Positions 48,401 through 58,326 of a stretch of DNA of 64,000 nt are shown piece after piece; the stretch's first letter is position 1, and each line of letters opens with the position of its first letter. The stretch comes from Corythucha ciliata. Taxonomy: Eukaryota > Arthropoda > Insecta > Hemiptera > Tingidae. The position numbers and the translations under genes are program-made. The stretch is taken from contig CM075939.1 in the NCBI GenBank assembly GCA_038030265.1, positions 39,413,253 through 39,477,252 of the forward strand, in the 5' to 3' direction. The notes beneath the pieces are model-generated. The model ran no database searches. It was not told the origin of the DNA and saw only the letters and a list, made by a program, of their open reading frames with translations.

Positions 48401-50616
48401 AAATTGATTTCAGTGAGATCTAAAACCACGAAACTTTGGTTTTAAAAGCGTGAAAATCAGCGAAATCGGGGTACTAAATAACAAAAATCCGTGAAAATTG
48501 ATTTTGGAAGTTCCAAATTTGAAACATTGGTTATGTAAAATCAGCAGCGACAATGGGGATTAAAAAAAGCCAAAATCACGAAAACCACAAAATTTGTTTT
48601 TCGTCGTTAGTTTTTCACCAAATTCATTTTTATTTTTTTATTTTTTTTTTGTTAACCAAACCTGCGTAACTGATTTTATAAAAGAGCAAAAGCCACGAAA
48701 TTTGGTTTTGTAAACTGGTTAAAATCCCAGAAATTGGGTATTAAAGGAGCCAAGTCCAAGAAATTCCGCGTAAATTCGTAAAATTGATTTTTGAAAGAGC
48801 AAAACCCACGAAATTTGGTTTTTGAAAGAACAAATTCCATGAAATTTGGAGTTTGAATGAGCGAAACCCCCCGAAATTGGGATTTTGACGACACGAATTC
48901 ACAAAATTCAGCTTTAAATGAGCGGAAATCCGCGAAGTTTGCATTTGTAAGTCAAAATGACGAATTTTTTTTTTAGTGAAATGGGTGCACGACGGTGTGG
49001 GGGAGTGATTCTGCAGTCGGGTGAATTCTCTATTACTTATCACCGTATTGTTCTCTGAATGGACTCAGTGGTACGATCCTCTTCGCGGTGATTCTTGGCT
49101 TAAATTGATAAATACATCGCGGCTAACATTGAGAAAACCACCAATTCGCGGCTAAAGCTGACAAAAACATCCGCAGCTAAAATCTTGAAAAACACTGACC
49201 CGTGCATCAATATGAGAAAATCAGCTAATTTCCAGTTGTAATTGAGTAAAATTTGAACCTAATTATCAGGTAAAATTAAGAAATAACTCGCGTCTAACAT
49301 TGAGGAAAAGCACTCAATCGCAAGAAACATTTAAGAAAAACGCAAAATTAGATCAATTTGGGGAAAATACGCAAATTCGCGGCTTACATTGAGCAAAAGT
49401 GGTTATTCTCGGCAGAAATTGAGGAATAAATCGGGGCTAAAATTGAGAAAAAGGAATAATTTACGGCAACAGTTGTGAAAAAGAGCTAGCCCTTACGGCA
49501 AAGAAGAAAAAAAAAAAACGCTAATTCAAGGCTGAAACTGAGAGAACGCTGATTTACAGCTAAATTTTTTAAAAAAGTGTTAATTTGCGGCCAAAGTTGA
49601 CAAAAAGGCGAATATAGCTTGCTAAAAGTTGTCAGATCACCAAAAAGCGCCAAAGAACTAATCTGGGCCCTTGAAGGAACCTGCGATTCCTCAAAATTAC
49701 AGTAGGATGCCCCCCCTCCTCTCGCTTCCAGAGAGGAAGAACGCGAGCGGTATTTGGGGCTCCTATTAGGGTGTTGCAAATATTTGAATAATATAGGTGA
49801 GGGAAGGGGGTTGAAGTATCAATTTTTCGAGTTCACCCGCATTATAATTTTATTTTTTAATTCAGGGAAGCTTGGACTCACCGAGTTCTCATTTTCCTGA
49901 CCCCAAAAAATTACCCTCCACATAAATAAGAGAATAGGTGACATTGTTTCCACACTAAACGATCCCCTACCATCCTAATTTATAACGAGAAGAAGCAGAG
50001 GAGATTGAAACTTCACTTTCACTTGCTATTTTCTGAGAAGATGGTGTGATTATATTAAGCCCTGGTAGTGAGTTTTAAAGAACCAACGCAATCTTTTAAT
50101 GTTTACGCACGTATACTAACAAGAGAGTAATTGTTACTAAATGATATTTTATGGTTTAATTAGATTGTCCTAAATAAATGAGGGCAAACGGATAGTTTAT
50201 CCTCTGTACACATCCAATCAATTAACGTCAATTCCTTAGACCCCCCCCCCCCCAGGGCAATACCAGCCACAACTCCATCCCACCACCGAATCATTTTCTC
50301 ATCCCCCTCCCCCATCATCCTTTCAAATTAAGCGCAAACAATAGAGGAATCACTCACCTCGATAGTTAACAGCTCCAGGCGACCGGAGACCCGACAGAAG
50401 AACGCCCAAATGCGGCGGCGGCAGTGGAACCGACGAGGACGAGGATGAAAAACAGGGAGACGACCCTTGAGACGACGTCGTCGTTGGAGGAAGTTGGCCC
50501 TGAGTACACGACGTTTTGCTCGCTCCCCAAGTCGATGACACGGGAAGTGTCGCTTTTAAAGGGCCGACTCTTGTCGACGGCGAACGACGCACCCTCGAAG
50601 AACCGCTCGTTGACAT
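26975..50616 (-). CDS. FAM117: FAM117 / GLCCI1-like protein, seven coding exons
   Basis: Minus-strand coding exons in order: 50616-50358, 33306-33152, 31771-31683, 31580-31304, 31237-31120, 27448-27202, 27086-26975. They sum to 1257 nt in one frame (418 aa, stop TAA at 26977-26975). Family landmarks: GPLKATLP near residue 38, MRRTASLDTIYLSGQWP (105-121), RSTQTEES across the exon 2/3 junction, EGLNQEIERLVLK (~231-243), EGHRAP and RSVNTQTP (268-289), SPRINKFLAREPPDGCERV near 355-375, and the C-terminal LKPSLGSAF. This order is that of vertebrate FAM117A/B and GLCCI1. The biochemical role is poorly known; GLCCI1 is reported to bind dynein light chain LC8. The start is the first ATG of the exon; an upstream coding exon cannot be excluded. 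Introns 1 and 5 are repeat-filled and intron 1 of the CDS is 17 kb. Confidence 0.87.
27715..28960. repeat. FAM117: Family D array (~30 nt), FAM117 intron
   Basis: About 40 degenerate units of GCGCCCTAAAAATGGC..AAACTGAC.ATTC. This is one of the longest arrays in the window. Ends near 28970 at a GGGCGTAACCAG element. Confidence 0.7.
29080..29530. repeat. FAM117: Family B array
   Basis: Units of AAAAACCCAATTTCGCGGG.. TTGGCTCACT; merges directly into family E. Confidence 0.6.
29525..30060. repeat. FAM117: Family E array (~16-19 nt)
   Basis: Short units of CTAACCACAAAATGCT repeated about 30 times with drift, then a foldback element at 30111. Confidence 0.75.
30111..30279. mobile_element. Foldback element with long perfect arms
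   Basis: Arms of about 65 nt (30111-30172 and 30217-30279) are inverted and almost identical, containing GATGTCCGGACGACTCGGG. The centre is a 45-nt loop. It has inserted in the family E array. High arm identity suggests recent origin. Confidence 0.85.
30280..31119. other. FAM117: Unremarkable intron sequence
   Basis: End of the FAM117 intron before exon 31120-31237. I see no gene or array; it has purine-rich GGGGGA runs (30738-30754) and a C9 tract near 30857. Confidence 0.5.
31120..31771 (-). CDS. FAM117: FAM117-like central exons (31771-31683, 31580-31304, 31237-31120)
   Basis: Three exons separated by short introns (102 and 66 nt). They carry TEESLGDSRK, a Ser/Thr-rich stretch, the conserved helix SSIEGLNQEIERLVLK, then EGHRAP and the second TQT motif (RSVNTQTP). 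The 102-nt intron is itself open in the same frame (see findings). The donor of the middle exon is taken as GAAAG|GTGGTT because it keeps the frame. Confidence 0.8.
31772..33151. other. FAM117: FAM117 intron
   Basis: Apart from the plus-strand exon-like piece, no array or gene is seen. C runs lie at about 31833 and 32802. Confidence 0.5.
32351..32499 (+). other. Orphan exon-like segment on the plus strand
   Basis: A 149-nt open segment between a strong acceptor (pyrimidine tract then GTTAACAG) and a strong donor (GGAT|GTAAGTT), antisense within a FAM117 intron. It enters at phase 1 and leaves at phase 0, encoding LEAKAIKDLQSSSTCLKSVY and beyond with gene-like codon use. I recognise no family and found no partner exon. 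Confidence 0.3.
33152..33306 (-). CDS. FAM117: FAM117-like exon with the RRTxSLDTI motif
   Basis: Encodes the hallmark MRRTASLDTIYLSGQWP and ends in RSTQ at phase 0, so the first TQT motif is completed by the next exon. The acceptor CCCCAG|GG and donor CAG|GTGAGC are good. A TAA/AAT trinucleotide run (33327-33350) lies just upstream in the intron. Confidence 0.85.
34125..34440. repeat. FAM117: Family A array, head-to-head around an inserted element
   Basis: Units read in reverse before about 34200 and forward after about 34260. A short GTGTAGCC...GGGCAGCTGCCC segment sits between them. Confidence 0.65.
34560..34745. repeat. Family B array, interrupted by the LINE fragment
   Basis: AAACCAATTTCGAGG units with GGCTCAGTAAA spacers; resumes after the LINE at about 35515. 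Confidence 0.55.
34755..35510 (+). pseudogene. Non-LTR retrotransposon (R1/jockey-like) ORF2 3' fragment
   Basis: Three plus-strand frames carry the C-terminal part of a LINE reverse-transcriptase ORF. In order: an AYACALWWPQA segment, an AMRARKLGIHHPLPSWL segment, then LLSGHGSFNGKLHFHRR and a zinc-knuckle-like stretch (CPCGG...EHVILRCP). An internal stop and frame changes make it non-functional. The fragment is abruptly GC-rich compared with both flanks, marking its insertion into an array of family B. Confidence 0.75.
35580..36310. repeat. Family F array (~20-22 nt), part 1
   Basis: Units of the type AAATTGTCAGTTTTGGGG or the complement. Interrupted by the 430-bp element at 36322. Confidence 0.65.
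36322..36752. mobile_element. Dispersed 430-bp element with short TIRs, copy 1
   Basis: Nearly identical in the same orientation to 44972-45403. The ends are GCCTTATTATTTC and GAAATAATAAGCC (13-nt terminal inverted repeats, from about 36347 to 36752). It contains ATGGCCCGGACGGC. No domain in its short ORFs, so it is non-autonomous. Confidence 0.8.
36755..38040. repeat. Family F array, part 2
   Basis: Dozens of units of GGTAAAATCGTCAGTTTTGG, period about 21-22. A G14 run lies near 37205. A foldback interrupts at 37722-37863. Confidence 0.7.
37722..37863. mobile_element. Short MITE-like foldback
   Basis: Inverted ends GGGGCTTATTCTCTAAC and GTTAGAGAATAGGGGCCC, about 140 bp apart, interrupting a family F array. 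Confidence 0.7.
38043..38173. mobile_element. Short MITE-like foldback
   Basis: Inverted ends GGGCCCTAGTTAGAGTTGTC and GACAACTCGAACTAAAGGCC, followed inward by matching GGGAAAAA/TTTTTCCC, about 130 bp overall. Confidence 0.75.
38260..40040. repeat. Families C, A, B and A in succession
   Basis: 38260-38550 family C, 38685-38850 family A reverse, 38850-39720 family B, 39880-40040 family A forward. The joins are abrupt. Confidence 0.6.
40041..42435. other. Array-free block of the large FAM117 intron
   Basis: 2.4 kb without arrays or recognisable genes. It has plain AT-rich sequence, purine-rich G blocks and an AAAT/AAAC tetranucleotide patch (41582-41640). Confidence 0.5.
44092..44233. mobile_element. 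GAGACCTTCC-type MITE, copy 2 (most complete)
   Basis: Inverted ends GAATTCAGAGACCTTCC and GGAAGGTCTCTGAATAC, both next to GGCC, within a family A array. It is the best copy for defining the element. Confidence 0.8.
44409..44530. mobile_element. GAGACCTTCC-type MITE, copy 3 (truncated)
   Basis: Shares the left arm and the ACAGGTGATGCA segment with copy 2, about 320 bp away in the same orientation, but loses the right arm. Confidence 0.7.
44972..45403. mobile_element. Dispersed 430-bp element, copy 2
   Basis: Matches 36322-36752 over its whole length, differing by a short deletion near 45015 and scattered bases. It is inserted in a family A array, whereas copy 1 is in a family F array. The shared flank AAAACGCTGCGAATTATCG lies before the TIR in both copies, so the true unit may start earlier. 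Confidence 0.8.
46165..47053. other. 5' flank of the zinc-finger ORF
   Basis: No array and no gene. It has a TTTAAAATATAG motif about 100 nt before the ATG and a CCACCGGTGG palindrome near 46968. Confidence 0.45.
47054..47506 (+). CDS. Four-finger C2H2 zinc-finger protein, intronless, nested in a FAM117 intron
   Basis: A 150-residue ORF with four consecutive C2H2 fingers: three with C-x2-C-x12-H-x3-H and the last with H-x4-H. They are joined by classic TGEKP, TGDRP and TGDKP linkers. A ~40-residue acidic N terminus contains an extra CPDC. Helix positions -1/2/3/6 read K/S/N/L, Q/S/H/P, R/Y/N/A and R/D/N/T, so DNA binding is likely. It is GC-richer than its surroundings and lies on the strand opposite the host gene. 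No poly(A) signal is evident for about 130 nt. A TCTCAG acceptor-like site lies near 46945, so upstream exons are possible. Multi-finger C2H2 proteins are usually nuclear regulators; no target can be named. It could also be a retrocopy, but the frame is fully intact. Confidence 0.7.
   Translation: MDTILCPDCRREDAENQSNRGRETELDEHFSTQADDEKRFKCPHCDYRNTKPSNIALHIRTHTGEKPIKCPLCDYKCAQQSHLGPHLRTHTGDRPFQCEYCDFTSTRKYNLDAHVRTHTGDKPITCTYCDYKCTRSDNLVTHIRIMHPDQ
47680..49620. repeat. Families C, B and A in succession
   Basis: 47680-47960 family C, 48030-48970 family B, 49090-49620 family A. These follow the zinc-finger ORF closely. Confidence 0.6.
49621..50357. other. FAM117: Intron sequence before the FAM117 start exon
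   Basis: No gene or array; a C12 run near 50242 and C-rich stretches. Confidence 0.45.
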
Positions 50617-50634
50617 TGCTTCCTCCTTGGGATT
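50358..50634 (-). CDS. FAM117: FAM117-like exon with the start codon
   Basis: Bounded by CTCTAG (acceptor) at the high end and CGAG|GTGAGT (donor) at the low end. ATG at 50616 begins a Ser/Arg/Pro-rich N terminus that includes GPLKATLP, like the segment before the RRTSSLD motif in GLCCI1. It ends phase 1. The 18 nt before the ATG are open in the same frame. Confidence 0.8.
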
Positions 50635-51819
50635 CTAGAGGGGCAGGCGGGGGCGGGAAGCAGCCCCGGTTTATTTGGAGTCAAATTCTAAATGTAAAAA
50701 AAATAAAAAATAATAAAAATACTGAATGTATTTAATCAAAAAATCTTGAAGGTATTTCAATCAAAAAATCATTTTTATCAGGTTCCGAAGGACCAAACCT
50801 TTTTTTAATTTCGTTCAACAATAATAATTAATTACACAGCGTAAAGGCTTCCCACATCTTAAACCATCTGTTTACGAAATGATTTTAAATTAGAAGACAA
50901 ACATACGGTTCATTAATAATCAACGAAAATAAAAAAGAGAAGGGGTCACAAGGACACACACACATTGAAAACAAAATGATGAGAAAATACACTGGCACAA
51001 CATCAATGTTATTACATTCTCCTCTCTACGAGAGTTGTAGGAGCACTCCGTTTCGTTGTAGTTGTAGTTCCGGTAGTTCGCGAACTCAGCGAGCTCTATG
51101 AAAAAGCCTCGCCTGCCACCCCCACTATTTATTGTGACGGTGGGGGGAAGGTGTAAGAGAGACGCCTCCTCATCAACGACAAGAACAATTTTGGTGGGGT
51201 AGAATGAAAACGATAAGAGGTCGGTGAGGCGGGGAGGGGGAGCGAGGAGAATTTACGTTCAAATCGAACAGGGATAGTAGAAAGAGACTGGTTGAGAAAG
51301 CTACGAGAAATACAATAAACAAGACCCTTGAATGGGTGGCCTAAAGAGGGGTGGTCATGCGCAGAATCCTGGTCATGCGCTCGAAATTTAGTCCCGCCGT
51401 AACGACGTTTGAAAACGAAAATCGCTTAAATTCATTATTTTATAGATGCTCCAAGCTCCAACAGCCAAAAAAGGAGTCAAAAGGCCCAGATTCGGATAAA
51501 CCTCCAAACGCGATGAATTTGTTAGAGTCACCCGTTCGGTGTATCCAGCGATCGCGAATAATCTAACCTATAGCGGCCACGAATTTGGGGTCAGCGGTGT
51601 ATGAAGGATTCGCCAACTGCTGACGCGTAACACACTTACTCCCAACGATCTACTTCCTTCAACATATGGAACTGGCAACACGATGAAACTGAGAGAAGCC
51701 AAACAGCTCTAACGAAATGAACATTCTACACTAGTGGTCAATTACAGGTGATACCAGGAGTTTGCTGTCATGATCCTAAGTTGACCAACAGAGAAATGAA
51801 GCATCAACTCTTGATATTC

Positions 51820-53170
51820 AAGACGTTGCTAAAAGTTTGGAAAAAGCGCTAATACTCGTGACTAAAAGAACATTCGCGGTTTCTCGATACAACTTCCTGA
51901 CCAAATTTGCGAAAAAATCACTTAATCATGGTTTATAGATAGATGTCATTTTATGAGTGAAATTTAATAAAAATGTTCTACGGGTTTTCAAACGTGAGAA
52001 AAAAAAATACCATGACTCGTATTTGCCATCAGGACGAGACCAATAGTGCATTTTTGTCACAGATGAAATGCACTAAAAAACACACTAATTTGCTGTGGGC
52101 AAGACCCACACGGTAAATTGAGAAATAGCACTAATTCAGGGTTAAAAGTGAGAAAAGTGGACAGTTCACAAATAGAAGAGAGAAAAGGCGCTAAATCGCG
52201 ACTAGAATTGTAAAGAAAAACACTAATTCACGGGACAAAAACGTTACATAGCGGCTAAAATTGAGAAGAATCTCTAAATCTGGGTTAAAATTGAGAAAAA
52301 CTCCAATTAATGGCTGAAGTTGAGAAAAATCGCTGATTAGCAACTAAAAAAAAACACTACTTCGTCGCTAAAATTGAGAGAAAACGTAAATTCACGGCAA
52401 AAATGGGCAGACGTGGCTAATTACCGAATAAAATGAAAAAAGGCGCAGATTCGCGGCTAGAATTGTAAAAAAAAAAAAAATCGCTAATTCGCGCGTTAAA
52501 AAGGGTACATCACGGCTAAACTTGAGTAAAAGCGCTGATTCACGGCTAAAATCTAGAAAAAACGCTAATCCATAGCTAAAATTGAGAAAAACTCTAATTA
52601 GTGTATGAGAGAAAAATCACTAATTAGCAGCTAAAATTAAGAAAACCGGTTGAATTACGGCAAGAAAACAAAAAACGCTACTTCATATCTAAAAATGAGA
52701 AAACTCTAATTAGCGGTTAAAAAAGAGTAAAATCTAGGAAAAATTGATGGCAAAATTGAGGAAAGCCTTTAATTTGCTGATTAAAAACACTACTTCAAAC
52801 AGAGAAAAAGCGCTAGTTCACTAATTCAATTGAAAAAAATCGCTGATAAACGGCTAAAATGGGAGATAAATACCTCATCCACCAATGAAATAGAGCAAAG
52901 GCGCTAATTTGCGGATAAAGTGAAGAAAAATCTCTTATTTGCAGCTAAAATCGAGAATATGCGAATATGAAAAGGCGTCTGTAGCCAATTTCACGACTCA
53001 AACATAGAAACAGCGCTAAATCACATCTGTTATTGAGAAAAATCCGGAAGGTGGGTAAAATCCGGAAAATGTGCTAATTCGATAAATTGCTCCCGACTTG
53101 TGAAGGCAATTTTGCGACCAAAATAGAGAAAGTTTGAGCAAAATCTCTATTTCACGGGATAAACACGCTA
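51820..53170. repeat. Family A array, forward
   Basis: More than 40 degenerate units of ATTCGCGGCTAAAATTGAG plus AAAAA.GC. Followed by a G/C-rich segment with a C10 run at about 53431. Confidence 0.7.
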
Positions 53171-53589
53171 CAACGTGACCAAGTAGTCATTTTACCTCAA
53201 TGTAGAGTTTTAGAGATGGATGAAATTTCCAATTTTGAGGATAAAAAGTAAGTTTATTGAACTACGGACTGCCGGGGCCGGATTTTGCTGGGAAATGAGT
53301 AATTGCTGCCCGTGGGTGGAGGGAGGGGTCTGAAGAACTGTCGGTACCGTCGGCGAAGCGAAAGAAGACAGGGATGGGCACTTGCCATTTCCTAGACTCG
53401 AGACCGTTGGAATGTTCAGTTATTGGTCATCCCCCCCCCCCGGTTAAAATTAAATGATGGATGGAGGTATTTGTAATGGTTGGGGGAACCTGGTTCCAGG
53501 GTGGATGACATCCTTGGAAGGGCTTAATGAGAGTCGCAGCACAGGACCATGCAGGAGCTGTCAAAATTGTCTCACCATACGTCCTAATT

Positions 53590-55860
53590 CTGATTTACTA
53601 AAAACAAATTTCGCTTGATTTGTTCTTTCAAAAACCAAATTTCGCAGGTTTTACTCTTTCGAAAACGAATTTTGCTCTTTCAAACGCCAGTTTTCATGGA
53701 ATTGGCTCTTTAAAACCCAATTTTGGAGATTTTTGACTTATCAAAAATTCCAAAAAAACGATTCGCCAGATTAGTTCATTTGAAAAACTGATTTAGCGAA
53801 AAACAAAAAAAAAATCGTGATTTCCGCTTTTTCAAACCCCAATTTTATCGGAGATTTTTGCTCTTCCATAACCAGCTCTTGGAGGAGCCCAACCGGCGGA
53901 ATTCTGTTTGCGAAGGCCCCCAAACACGTGAAACTGTTGTTTCAAACCCCCAAAATTGGATTTTTGAACGGGCCAACCCAGCAAAATTGGCTTTTTAGGG
54001 AGTCAATCCTGCGAAATGTAATTTGTACTTCCATGTTCCCGCAGGAAAAAGAAGTACGTACGGTAATGCACGCACGAAGTTGTAGCCGTAGGCGCCTACG
54101 CTGAATTTATGGCCATCAACCTTGAAAAAGCAGTAAAAAGTGATTTTCGACAAGACTTCGGCCTGTCCGTCGCTTTTTCTTGACAGATTTGGATGAGTGA
54201 CAGCTCAAAAGTAGTGGTTAATTCATGGCTTAAACTACCACAAAGCGCTAATAAGCAGAAAAAATTGAAGCAATGGGCTTATTTACAGCTAAAATGGAAA
54301 TAAATCGCTTCATCGCAGCTAAAATTGACAAAAAAATGTAATTGATTGCTAAAAGATGAGACTAAGCGCTAATTAGCGACTCAAATAGAAAAAACTGCTC
54401 GTTTTCAGCTCAAATTGATAAAACGACAATCCGCGATTAATATTGGGAAAACAATAATTCGCGATTAATATCGGAAAAACGCTACTTCGCGATTTCTGGA
54501 ACCGTTATTATTGAGAAAAACGCTAGATAAAAAGCGCTAATTCGTGGCTAAAAGTGAGAATATCGCCACTTCGCGGCTCAAATTGGGAAAAACGGTAATG
54601 TGGGGTCCTTGGGTCAAGCCTGCGGCTAAAATCAGGAATATCATATCAGAAATTGAGAAAAAGCGATAATTTATGGCAAAAAGTAAATAAAATTACCAAT
54701 TCGCGACTAAAATTAAGAATAGTTAATTATAGCGGATTTTTAGTTACTGACGTAATAATTTTGGCAAAATAAAATTTCGCTAAAATGGCAATTTTGGGAA
54801 AATCAAGTCTGGAAACATCAAATTTCTAAGATATTTACGACTAAAATGTCGAACTTTTGTTAGAGGCATGGCGTATGAACCTTGGCAGCCGACGGCGCGG
54901 TTAATCGTGGCTGACCAGCCGCAGACCCGAGCTCACAACTTGCAAACTTGGCAATTTTAAGGATATTAAGCACCAAAACGTACAATATTTATCCGAAATT
55001 AAGACACCGAATTAATTGCATTTTCGCATTAATATAAAATCCGAAACTTCCAATGTTGTGAGCAAACGTCAGTCTATGGCCCGAGTTGGGGCTGCTCGTG
55101 CGTCGCCGCTACAAAATTGGTCTCCAAACCGCAATTTTTCTTTCATTACGACTCTATAAACTTTCAATTTCGCCGAAATTAGGACCCGAAACTGTCAGTT
55201 TCACGTTTATGCAACAATGAAACTAGAAATTTCACATGTGCAAAATCAATAAATTTCAATTGCTACATAAATTTAAGTTCAAATTCAAAGTTTCGAGCAC
55301 AGTTAGGGCCGGCTTGCCCAGGGTTCACGTCCACGTAGAAAAAAAGGCTCTGAAACTTGCAGTTTCGCGAAAATTATTACGTGAAGCTTGCAATTTCGGT
55401 AATATTCAGCCACGAAACTTCCAATTTCACGAATATTTGCGTACGAAACGGTGCAACCTTGCGGATGTATTCGTCTGACTTTCATCATTGTCGTGACCGG
55501 CTAGCTCACCGGTACCACATCCACACAAAAAAAAACGAAAAAACCTCCGAAACTTCGCAATTTCGCGAAAATAAAGACCGGAGAGTAAGCAGTTTCGCGG
55601 GTATTCTGACTCGAAAAGGTATGAAAACAGTCAATTCCAGTTATCGGTGTAACCAAGACCCCAAAAAAGAGGAAGGTGATTTGGGAATCAGTTGTTTCGT
55701 CTCTCCGGTTGGCTTAAAGAGTGAGAAAACCCAGTGAAATTGAGTTCGTATGAGATCCAAATCCGCGAAATTACGATTTTACATGGGCTAAACCTACGAA
55801 ATTCATTTTTTGAATGTGCCCATTCCTAGAAATTTGAGTTTAAACTGGTGAAAGGGCAGC
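53590..55860. repeat. Families B, A, C and B in succession
   Basis: 53590-54030 B, 54210-54740 A, 54750-55640 C, 55720-55860 B. Short non-repeat segments lie between. Confidence 0.6.
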
Positions 55861-56214
55861 TCAAGGAAAATTTAGAGCATACTCTTGTTATTCCAAACAT
55901 TTGCTTGGCGGATATTGAGGAGGAAGTATGAATTCATTCCACATATCTTTGTTTTTGGTCGTTTGTCCTCAAGTTCTTTTTTTCAAGTGTTTTGTCCTCG
56001 CCTAGAAGACTCTGACAACCCTAGGCCAAGCGGAGCTCCCTGACAAGGTTCAATGGGTCAGGTCAGATAGAGATCTAGGAGCAGGGATCTTGCAGTAGCT
56101 CCTTCACTCCCTGGAGTGCGGTCCACCAGCTCCGTACTCATGGCACTCCTCCCACCACCCCTAACAGACCACAATGTGTCTTAGCAGTACCTAGCATGAA
56201 TGAATCTATCTTAT

Positions 56215-56354
56215 AGCGTGCCCCATTTGCACAAAATTCTGCAACGGGGCTGTTCATTTCCACCCGTCTTCTCCACTAACATATGATTTAATTCAGTGAA
56301 GACGGGTGGAAATGAACTGCCCAAATGCAGAATTTTGTGCAAATGGGGAACGCT
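56215..56354. mobile_element. AGCG-type MITE, copy 1
   Basis: Inverted ends AGCGTGCCCCATTTGCAC and GTGCAAATGGGGAACGCT, with a shared inner block (TTCATTTCCACCCGTCTTC and complement). Same family as 62351-62522. Confidence 0.8.
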
Positions 56355-56479
56355 ATTAAAGTGTGAGCTTTTGAGATGAAATTAGATTGGCACGCACAAA
56401 TCTGTGGGGGGGGGGGGGAGCCCGCTCTTCTACGCTCGTAGCCACCCGAACTATTTCCCGTTGAAAACAACTGACTTAC

Positions 56480-56640
56480 CGAACCATGTTTTGAAATTTA
56501 TTTTCTTGATCGGTAGGTACACGATTCGCGACGCGCTCCTTTCAAACAAGCAAACCTCCGCCACCACCGCGCGTAGTTGAAGACCGCGAGTCTATCAACT
56601 GCCTTGTTGACTCACGACACCGGACGAGTATACTACCTGT
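56480..56640 (-). other. FAM117: Probable untranslated first exon of the FAM117-like gene
   Basis: A GC-richer patch on the minus strand ends in a strong donor (TTCG|GTAAGTCAG) at 56480. It is the only good upstream exon candidate for the acceptor at 50634. It contains an ATG whose frame does not match the FAM117 frame, so I call it UTR. The upper boundary is a guess. Confidence 0.35.
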
Positions 56641-56699
56641 TTCGATGAAAACAAAAGAAACATTAGTTGGCGTTATTTCACACGTAGCGTTAGGCAGAG

Positions 56700-57450
56700 G
56701 GGGAAAGGGAATTATATATAATAAAAAAACGGAAAGTTAAAAAATGGCATAAACTTGAAAAGGATACGTAGGTCAAGGAATTCAAGGTCCCAATAGGGAA
56801 AACCACGCGGATTCCGACACGCGAAATATTCGAAAGGGAAGAGCACAAATCTTTTTCCACGTTCTCTTCTTTATATTTGCGTACCTAAATTGTAAAAAAA
56901 AAAAATCAGTACATGGAGTGATATAAAAAGAAAGGGCGCATAGCCAATTTTAGCGTTTAAAACTGAAAGAAAAGCGTATCAAAGTAGAAAATGAACTAAT
57001 AAATTAAGAATATTTTGACTAGAAGAATCGTTTTCCTTCAAAATTTGCTTCTTTCTTGGAGATATTTCCCCTTTGTCAACAATGAGACGTAGGTACTAGA
57101 AATGGGAAGAAAATGAATATAAACTATTTTTTTTCTTAATAAGAGAACTAATTAAATAAAAATGTGGATATTGTTAGAATAAATTGTTTCTAAATTAGTC
57201 AATAACCTCAAAGAGGTACGCTAGAATATAAATAAATAAAAAAGGCACGGAGACTAGAATTAATATTTAAACAATCAAATAAATGAAAGAGAGCCTGCTC
57301 GCGTAGAAAACAATTAATAAGTACTTGATAGATATCTTCAGGTCCTGTAGAACTGAAAATACAAAGCATATGAAACAGGAACTTTTTCCTACAATAAAAG
57401 TTAGGCGAAAAACAGACGTAAAATATCCATATAAAATGGCACTGTTTCAA
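56700..57450 (-). other. 3' flank of the TRIM2/3-like gene
   Basis: AT-rich, no gene. It should contain the 3'UTR. No canonical AATAAA on the minus strand is obvious here. Variant signals exist (for example TATAAA near 56870). Confidence 0.35.
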
Positions 57451-58326
57451 CTACCAGTAACGATACTTTTTAACGCAGTCATTTCCTAAATCAACGACGA
57501 CGACGTGACGGCCGCTTGTCAAGGCGAGGCCACTGGGACGTTTCAATTTTGAGGAGTGCGAGTCAAGAATGGAAACGCACTGTCCCGTTTTAACGTCGAC
57601 GACTTGAATGAAATTGCGAGCCTTTTCGGTTCGCGACCCGAGGACCAAACCGGCTGAATCGATGTCGATACCGCCGTAGCGTCCTTTGCTCTTGCCGTCG
57701 GCGAGAAGCTCTTCAAGAAAGTCCCCTTTGGCGGAGAACACTTGTATTCGTGAGTCGGCAACGACGATTTGCCCCTCGAGACCGACGGTGACGGATGAGA
57801 TTAAATTGAAACAACCTTTTTGAGCGCCTTTTGACCCAACCTTATGACAAACGAATGATGAATTTAGAGCGAAAAAGAAAGAGTGCGTGAGCGCGGAAGG
57901 CGGATTACCTGAAACAGTAATTTCCCTTCTGCGTCAAAAACAAAAACGCAGCACGGCCCATTGTCAGCCACTAAAATGTGACCATAAACTGGGTCGACCG
58001 CTATGTCAATAGGTTCTTGAAAACTAGAGGATGTGAACTCTCGGATAGTGTCCCCTTCGCAAGTCATCCTAAGAAAATTAATGGTCCAATAATAATAATA
58101 ATAATAAAAGCGCACGTTTATCCCCGCAAAACACTTACACAGTAACCATTTTCGTTCGCCAATTGACTGCAGCCAGCCAAGGCTCACCCCCAGACTGAGG
58201 ACAGTGACAAGCTAGACCAGTGCAGGAACGTCCTTGAAGGCAGTCATTTTCAATATGGCGGACTAGAGTGAGATTGCCACCGGTGAGAACTTTAATGCGA
58301 CAGTTTCCAGTGTCGACAACAAAAAT
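57451..58326 (-). CDS. TRIM2/3-like exons 9-11: NHL propeller
   Basis: Blade signatures IFVVDTGNCRIKV, ILVADNGPCCVFVF, IVVADSRIQVF and VVVVDLGNDCVKKY are visible, along with weaker blades. One blade has a Cys-rich insertion (NDCLQGRSCTGLACHCPQ). The TAG stop at 57453-57451 directly follows KKYRYW, so the last blade is complete. Confidence 0.9.

Larger units (their letters stand above)
50635..56479 (-). other. FAM117: Probable 5'UTR intron of FAM117-like, repeat-rich
   Basis: No gene recognised. 50635-51820 is plain AT-rich sequence with a GC-richer patch near 51040-51260. Arrays follow at 51820-53170, 53590-54030, 54210-54740, 54750-55640 and 55720-55860, with a foldback at 56215-56354. Confidence 0.5.
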
